Source of the DNA: Poa pratensis | Lineage: Eukaryota; Streptophyta; Magnoliopsida; Poales; Poaceae | Direction: 5' to 3' | DNA length: 64,000 nucleotides | Assembly: GCA_947311845.1 (NCBI GenBank) | Contig: CAMZMU010000034.1 | Span: 93,293,015 to 93,357,014 of the forward strand | Shown: one piece after another, positions 58,331 through 64,000 of the stretch | How the letters are laid out: every line of letters starts with the position of its first letter | Numbering within the stretch: the first letter of the stretch is position 1 | Program-made: the position numbers and the translations under genes | The notes under the pieces: model-generated | The model's input: the letters and a program-made list of their open reading frames with translations, nothing else | Databases searched by the model: none | What the model was told of the DNA's origin: nothing

Positions 58331-58533
58331 GCAGTTAAACCATTTTGACCAAGTTTGATCGTTCATCAAACTTGGGGAGAGGAATCTATGTGCCAGTTTC
58401 GCGTTGCGCGCCATATGCGTAGCATTTCCCGCCTCCTCTGCACCAGTTATATACCCAGTACCGCAGTTCCTCCGCCCAGATCTGCAGTTTTCTCCTTCTC
58501 GCCACCCCTCTCTGTTCTCGCCTTCTCGCCTCC

Positions 58534-59122
58534 ATGTCATCCGCATCCGGGCGCGGCCGTAGCGGTGGACGCCGCTTATCCAACTACGAGGAGGAGGCGC
58601 GCCGTCTCGCTGAGGAGCACCGCCTCGAGGAAGAGCGCCACCTCCGACATTCGGATGTGGGCCGCAGGCGCGGTCGCCGTCGCTTAACCAACTGGAATGG
58701 TCTACGCACCCCCAGGCCCAATTCCCGCACCCACCGCCGCGACGCCCACCGCCCTGACGTGACGATGGGGAGGCTAGGTCCTCGCGTGCCCCACCGCCGC
58801 CGGCACCGACGACCGAGCCCAACGATGACGAGTCTTTCTTAAGTCTCGAATCGGCCTCCACCGACGACGGCGAGGACCTCCTCAAGATCGTCGACCAAGT
58901 CGAGCTGGATGCGCGTGTTTTCGCCAAGTCTGTGCGCTCGGAGCACCGCGCGGAGAAGCGTCGCCGTGCGGATGCCAAGTTTGAGGAGGTGATGAATGAG
59001 GTGCGTTTAGAGCAGGGTCTACGATAGGACGCCGAGCACACCGCTCGCGCGCGGGAGTGGGAGGAGGTGCGCCGCCGCCAGTGTCTCAACCAGGCCTTCG
59101 CCAGCGTCTCCGATAGTGAGTA
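58534..59122 (+). pseudogene. MULE accessory ORF, charged, unknown
   Basis: The ATG at 58534 begins an R/G/E-rich protein (YEEEARRLAEEHRLEEERH...). A frame change near 58700-58780 leads into an acidic then coiled-coil-like part (PNDDESFLSLESASTDDGED, EHRAEKRRRADAKFEEVMNE). It continues to a stop at about 59122, except for a TAG at 59025-59027 that a CAG-to-TAG change would explain. No known domain is recognised. It lies inside the MULE on the transposase strand, so it may be a third MULE gene or a captured host fragment. Confidence 0.55.
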
Positions 59123-59780
59123 GGGTTTAGATTAGGGTTAAGATTAATCCTAAAAATATGTATGAACTACTGTTTGTCGACTGTTTGTTGAACTAATATC
59201 AGTATCATTCCAATGCGATTTTTGTAATGAAGTTTTTAGTACGCATACTAGAGCGATGTCGGTCGCATTCCAAGCGCGTAGTTGCGTTACCGCTCGGCGT
59301 AATCCGTTCGATCATTTATGTCTACATTGACCATATGGCAGAACGAGCAGAACGAGACAGAGTGGCACGTATCCGTTCATGTTTATCTACTTGTGTGAAA
59401 GGAAAGTACATGCAGAATCCGAAGCAGATCAATTTTAGATATATTTCTCTTTACGAGTAGTACGATGAGGATGAGACACATCTGAGAGCCTTCCACTGCG
59501 TGCACATTGATTGCATGCGTAGCATGCCGTGGCAATGGCGTGCCGTAGTCCACCCTGCGTCTATGTAGCGTGCACGGATGGACATGGCCATTGAAGGCGT
59601 TGCAGAACTTCTGCCTCACCGCTAGCCTAGGCTAGCCTACCCGTCACGTCCAATCACGGTGTAAATTCATTAGTTAAAGAAGATAAACGATCATAATAAA
59701 AGATTTACTAAATACAAACAAAGGATTTAAACCCTAAAACATGAACTAATACTGCAGCTACTACTACTACTTCTTCTTCT
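59123..59780. other. MULE interior between accessory ORFs
   Basis: No recognised gene. A short ORF at 59227-59460 (+) has no visible domain. The two accessory genes converge here, so it likely holds their 3' ends. Confidence 0.4.
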
Positions 59781-60269
59781 TCATGGGTGCTGCGGGGGAC
59801 TGATGGTGACTTCAGAGGCGTCAGAGCCGTCGGAGTCGTCATCATCGTCCTCCTCGTCGTCCCCCTCGTACGAGTCCATGTCGTCGGAGTTCTCGTCGCC
59901 AGAGATGTCCTCGATGACAACATTGGCCTCGGCAATGGGCGCAATGGGCTCGATGACGACGGCCGCGGGCGGTTGGTCCACGACAGCAGGCCCGCGCTCC
60001 TCGTCCGAGTAGGGCTCATCCGAGGACTCCGACGCCCCGTACTCGTAGACTGGGGACTGCGGCAGAAGATCTCCAGGCGCCACTTCGTAGTGTTTCACTT
60101 TCCTCTCGCGCAGGGTGGAGAGCCCTTGCTGCTTGCGGAACAGGTTCTTTGCCGCTCGCCGCTCCTCCCGCTCCTGCTCCTGCATGGCGTACAGGCTATC
60201 GGGCGAGTAGAGCTCCGAGTCCGACAGCGACGAGTAGGGGCTCTCCGGCGTGGGCGGGCTCCACCACAT
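59781..60269 (-). CDS. MULE right-arm gene encoding an acidic protein (mudrB-like position)
   Basis: The ATG at 60269 lies about 215 bp inside the right TIR. AATAAAAG at about 60338-60345 could serve as TATA box, and a CT-rich leader follows. The 162-residue product starts MWWSPPTPESPYSSLSDSEL, has a basic patch (EREERRAAKNLFRKQQGL), and ends in a long D/E/S run (DDEEDDDDDSDGSD). No known domain is recognised. Its place and direction mirror mudrB of maize MuDR, but sequence homology to MURB is not evident to me. The last residues may be altered by an indel, since the neighbouring frame ends in a lysine run. Confidence 0.65.
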   Translation of the reverse strand: MWWSPPTPESPYSSLSDSELYSPDSLYAMQEQEREERRAAKNLFRKQQGLSTLRERKVKHYEVAPGDLLPQSPVYEYGASESSDEPYSDEERGPAVVDQPPAAVVIEPIAPIAEANVVIEDISGDENSDDMDSYEGDDEEDDDDDSDGSDASEVTISPPQHP

Positions 60270-60735
60270 TTTTGAGGTAGAGAGGGAGAGAGAGAGAAAG
60301 AATGGGGTTTTCTTCCATTGCAGGGGTAGGCACCCCTTTTATTCTAGCCGCGGCGGGCGGTGGGCGAGGGAACCCTAGCCGACCCCACTAGTCAAGATCC
60401 CACCTGTCAACGCAGTGACGGTCAAAGGGGATTGACCAAAATGAGCTGCCCCAGCCGACCCCACTAGTCGGAGGGAGGCGATTCGAAATGAGCTGCCCTA
60501 GCCGACCCCACAAGTCAGAACGAGGCGATATTCCAAACGAGCTGCCCCAGGCTGACCCCACCAGTCAGGCCAAGTAACGGTCAAAGGGGATTGACCAGAC
60601 GGAAACGGCGCGTTTGGCCGTCCACGGGCGTCGAAAGAGCCAGGTAGGGCACAGACAGATAAAACTACGCAGGTAGGGCACAGACAGTTAAAACTACGCC
60701 AGGTAGGACACGGAAACGAATAGCCCCTTTGCCAA

Positions 60736-61574
60736 AGAATTCACTTAACTTGAGCATCTTGTGCCATGTAAGAGCCGTAGTACGGATGCTCACGGTGTGG
60801 AGTAGTGGGACATAACCAAAAGACAGCGGATCATACTTAGTTATCCAAGAATCATAAGTCAGCTTTGTGAGCTCTGGCAGCCAATTCAGATCAACCCTCT
60901 CAAAATCACTCCTGACAATCTCAATCTCAGAGAGACGCGGGTGTTCCACCTCCATCAAGGACAAAAACCCCATGTCACAGTTGCCCAAACGGAGGAACTC
61001 CAGTCGTTTGCACAATCTGAAAATTTCAGGGAAATCTGATTCACCTAGTCTAACATTCTCCAGCTTGAGTCGTGTGAGAGAACTGAATGCGTCGGGACAA
61101 CTGTTAATTAGTGAGTTGAGCTGCCTCCCGTTAGCGAGCTTATCATCAGGGGTGCATCGCTTACCTTCCTTCTCTGTCAAGATTATGAACTAACAGAACC
61201 AACCTTCTGTGTTGCTATGGTGTTGGCAACAGTCTGACCAATTCTAGTGGATTCATCTCCCAAGAAGAACTGCATGCACATGTGGTGAATGGTGTATGGG
61301 CTTGTACTCCTGTTTTCCAGAAGGCTCCGGGTCGCTCCAAGCATGGTTGCATTTGCCCGAACAATATCATCACAGTTCCTCACTTTCCCGTAGTCAGTGG
61401 AACCAACCATTATAAGCATATTGGAGAGCAAAGTAGGGATCTGCTTCCACCGTCTGGAGAGGATGCCGGCTCTTGTGGCATCTGCAATATCAAGTCGCTC
61501 TATGATATTGAGCAACAGGTCATCATGCAAATTGCTGAGCCAATCATGTTGCCAGTTTCCTTCTTCTTCCTGTA
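60736..61574 (-). pseudogene. F-box/LRR gene, 5' part (cut by MULE)
   Basis: Contains the F-box (WLSNLHDDLLLNIIERLDIADATRAGILSRRW), followed by leucine-rich repeat-like text (LTRLKLENVRLGESDFPEIFRLCKRLEFLRLGNC). It acts as the Skp1-binding subunit of an SCF ubiquitin ligase in this family. The exon starts at about 61574 after a likely acceptor. The first exon is not identified. One base is missing near 61190 (stop after KVGSVSS). The MULE splits the LSEFFGK|V codon region at the 9-bp duplication, continuing at 38015. The gene is dead because of the insertion even if the frameshift is an artefact. Confidence 0.85.
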
Positions 61575-61649
61575 TTTGGCGTAGAAAGAAATTAGAGCTG
61601 ACAAATATATCTATTCCTTTTGTGACACACCACTATAAACACACTGTAA

Positions 61650-62280
61650 TCATGCATTAGAACATACGGGAAAAATCAAACGAAATTGCAATGTACAACA
61701 TCGGTAAAGCAGTAGATACAACGGTTGCCTTTTTTTGGCAAACTAACAGTTACCAACTACTCCTGGTTAATTTATATGCTGATTATAGTCAGTGCTAGGC
61801 TATAATCAGGCGCACACCAACAGTTTATTTTACGGAGTATCTACTTCCATGGTCAGGTTATTCTGTGGAATGTAGCATGGCACCTGAATACCTGATGGTG
61901 CAGATTTGGAGGTTTTTTAGCGCTACCGCATAGGCTGACATGTGGAATGTAGCATGGCACCTAATCATGTATTACAACATACAGAAAACAAAAATCAAAC
62001 GTAATTGTAATGTATAACTTCGGTAAAGCAGTAGATACAACGGTTGACTTTTTTTTGGCAAACTAACGGTTGCCAACTACTACTGGTTAATTTCTATGCA
62101 TACTTTGCATGACCAAACAAGTGATGTAAGCTAATTATAGTCAGTGCTAGGCTTCAATCAGGCGGCGCACACCAACAATTTATTTTATCTACTTCCATGG
62201 TCATGTGATTCTGTGGAAGGTAGAATGGTGCAGATTTGGAGATTTTTTAGCGCTGCCGCATGGGCTGACCAAACAACTCT
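61650..62280. repeat. Imperfect tandem duplication, offset about 319 bp
   Basis: The block cggtaaagcagtagatacaacggttg occurs near 61702 and 62021. Similar text (tagtcagtgctaggct, ggtgcagatttggag) follows each. The two copies carry several small indels. Non-coding. Confidence 0.8.
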
Positions 62281-62714
62281 TTCAATCAGGTGGCGCACAT
62301 CAAAAATTTCTTCAATCAGACGGAGTACTATGGTTCCTTAATTTAATCTGTAAGAGCCCAAAAATAAAAAGATGTAGAGGACAAGTAACTCACCAAAATT
62401 TACTTGTCTGATATGTACTTTATACTAAACTATTATACTTTGTTACAACTACTATGTATCTTACATTATATATTAACAAGTATATTTTAGTTGGCATAGT
62501 TAAATTCATAAAATAACATTGCTAAATATTATTTGTCGTGATCTCATGTATATAGTATTGATGTATATACTGAAATATACACTTTAGGTTGTGATACTAG
62601 AGTTCCTCCAATTAATTTTTAAAATATATATCAATAATATAATGTATAGTAATTTATGAGTGTGTTTGAATATTCTTAAGTGTCAAGGCGGTTATGTTCG
62701 AAGGATATGACCTA

Positions 62715-62863
62715 CTGCCTATGTTCTAAGTTATAAGATGTTTTAGATATTTCAATATATACTAGATAAAGATTGAAATGAGTGATCCTACACACTAAAA
62801 CGCGTCTATATACATCGGAATTAGAAAAAAGCTAAAACATCTTATATTTTGGAACGGAAGTAG
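62715..62863. mobile_element. Stowaway MITE, diverged
   Basis: About 149 bp, starting ctgcctatgttctaagttat and ending ...ttttggaacggaagtag. The inner stems ataagatgttttag and gctaaaacatcttat are complementary. Flanked by TA (62713-62714, 62864-62865). Confidence 0.8.
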
Positions 62864-62865
62864 TA

Positions 62866-64000
62866 ACAAATATAGATAATAGTGGTTTCTAGTGTATGAT
62901 TATTTATGTACACAAGTGTTCCTTTCTAGTTTCATAAATAAAGGTTATGCATAAAAGTAAACATGGCAAACTAGTCAACTTAGTTTGTGCTACAGACAAC
63001 TTTCTGGACACACGACGCGTACGGGTGGCCCCAACTCTCCCCACATGTGTGTTGTATGAGCGCTGTCGGACAATCCAAATGATTGGTTTTAAGGGTTTTG
63101 GTTGGACGACCAATTTCTATCCGGACCATGTCTAGATATCCGCGCGAACATATAGGGGGGAAGTGGTTCCTGTTTGACATGCTCTTAGAACCCCATCTCA
63201 GTGGATTGGCTGAGCATCCCAATGCCATGGAGTTTAGTTCGGATAGATAAACTGTTGTTTTGGGTGCTTAACTAATCTTGGTAGTAGATTCGTAATGGGA
63301 AGTGTTTAGAGAGATGATTAAGAAAATAAACGTGTTTTTAAAAATTGATGTTTATTTATACAAGAAATATGCTTAACTAGTTCCTCCCTCTAAAAAGAAG
63401 CACTATTAATAAAAAGAATCTCACATTGTTAAAATTTGAATATTATCTCAATCTGGAAAAAAATTGTGAATCTGGAATATTTAATGTTAATTATTTTGGT
63501 TTAATTATATAATTTAAATCCGGTAAATTTACAATGTTTATCTACTGTAAATTACTTGTTTCCTATATAGGGTAGGCTTTGTAAATTTCGACAAAAAAAT
63601 GGAATCAAATATTGTACTCAAAAAAATATAAACAATAATGCAGTCAGGGTAATGAGCATCAATCGAAATTCACATGCTTAGTCTGGACTTTTGTACATGG
63701 AAAAAAAGATTTCTATGATATAATTTTTCCATGCCAATTACAACTCCGCTTATGTATGGTAGGAAAGAGAACATTAAATATAATTGAGCATGCCCCAAAG
63801 AGTCAAATGATAAAAAGAGTTCTAAATGCTATATATTATCCGTGGTGTGTCATCTTGTTCCAGTGACGCTCTTTCTCTTTGTATACATATGTAATCTTAA
63901 ATTGAGCTACATTTAAAACTCATAACCACTACTTTTGTTTCCTAATCATGAGGCTACTAGTAGCCGTTGGATTCCCTCCTCGCTTGTCTCCATGTGCCAA
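62866..64000. other. Intergenic spacer
   Basis: AT-rich to the window end. No gene, RNA or element border is recognised. ORFs here are short and lack domains. Confidence 0.45.

Larger units (their letters stand above)
38016..60726 (+). mobile_element. Large MULE with nested CACTA and gypsy-2
   Basis: The borders are inverted repeats of about 245 bp (38016-38262 and 60483-60726), starting GGGTCAATTGTTTC and GGGCTATTCGTTTC. A perfect 9-bp target duplication, ctttgccaa, lies at 38007-38015 and 60727-60735. Each TIR holds three short tandem copies of 'gtctgtgccctacctg(c)gtagtttta'. Without the nested CACTA and gypsy-2 the element is about 7.3 kb, a plausible autonomous size. It encodes a MuDR-type transposase from the left (+), a charged ORF (58534) and an acidic ORF from the right (-). 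Confidence 0.93.

Noticed and set aside
59787..60275. Plus-strand ORF opposite the acidic protein gene
   Set aside because: Exact mirror of the minus frame; V/L/R-rich text reflects GAC/GAG codons on the other strand.
1..64000. CRISPR array or bacterial operon
   Set aside because: Repeats here are long and not evenly spaced with unique spacers. All genes show plant introns or plant element structure.

Overview
The window is grass nuclear DNA and most resembles a Triticeae (wheat or barley type) genome. The signs are Stowaway MITEs with CTCCCTCCGT ends, very large nested LTR retrotransposons, CACTA/MULE/Helitron insertions, GC-rich genes with plant GT-AG introns, and a grass-type DUF6598 gene. 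There are no operons or CRISPR arrays. Roughly 70% of the window is transposable-element DNA.

Layout. 1-5352: degenerate tandem repeats, a Stowaway MITE and a 2.8 kb Helitron. 6128-7907: a cytochrome P450 gene (72 clan) broken by three single-base frameshifts. 8583-23910: a tRNA-Cys-like sequence hit by a poly(A)-tailed non-LTR element (18-bp target duplication). That element was later split by a complete 14.4 kb Ty3/gypsy retrotransposon on the minus strand (gypsy-1, 5-bp target duplication ctcgc). 25364-29048: an intact five-exon AT-hook (AHL) gene on the minus strand, with a MITE inside a MITE in its third intron. 30610-30980: a tRNA-derived SINE. 32156-33770: a Pack-MULE carrying two C2 domains of an MCTP gene. 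34373-35855: a DUF6598 gene with two defects. 37160-61574: an F-box/LRR gene (minus strand) cut in one exon by a 22.7 kb MULE (38016-60726, 9-bp target duplication). The MULE's transposase gene is itself cut by a CACTA element (40816-42376) and by a second complete gypsy element (gypsy-2, 42738-56565), which carries a hAT element (50765-51411). 61575-64000: repeats, one MITE and AT-rich spacer.

How the parts work together. Both gypsy elements show the order gag-PR-RT-RH-aRH-INT followed by an antisense, intron-containing gene reading back from the 3' LTR. In gypsy-1 that gene can be traced through five coding exons with matching splice phases to about 1113 codons. The MULE has a MuDR-like convergent layout: a transposase gene reading in from the left TIR, and an acidic-protein gene reading in from the right TIR, plus a third charged ORF. 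Removing each insertion at its target duplication restores the reading frame beneath it. The order of events is therefore F-box gene, then MULE, then CACTA and gypsy-2 (relative order unknown), then hAT into gypsy-2.

Caution on quality. Many genes are broken by single-base losses, often beside G or C runs. The two gypsy-1 LTRs differ by six one-base indels but by no substitution I could find. This suggests that part of the 'pseudogenisation' is sequence error rather than biology.
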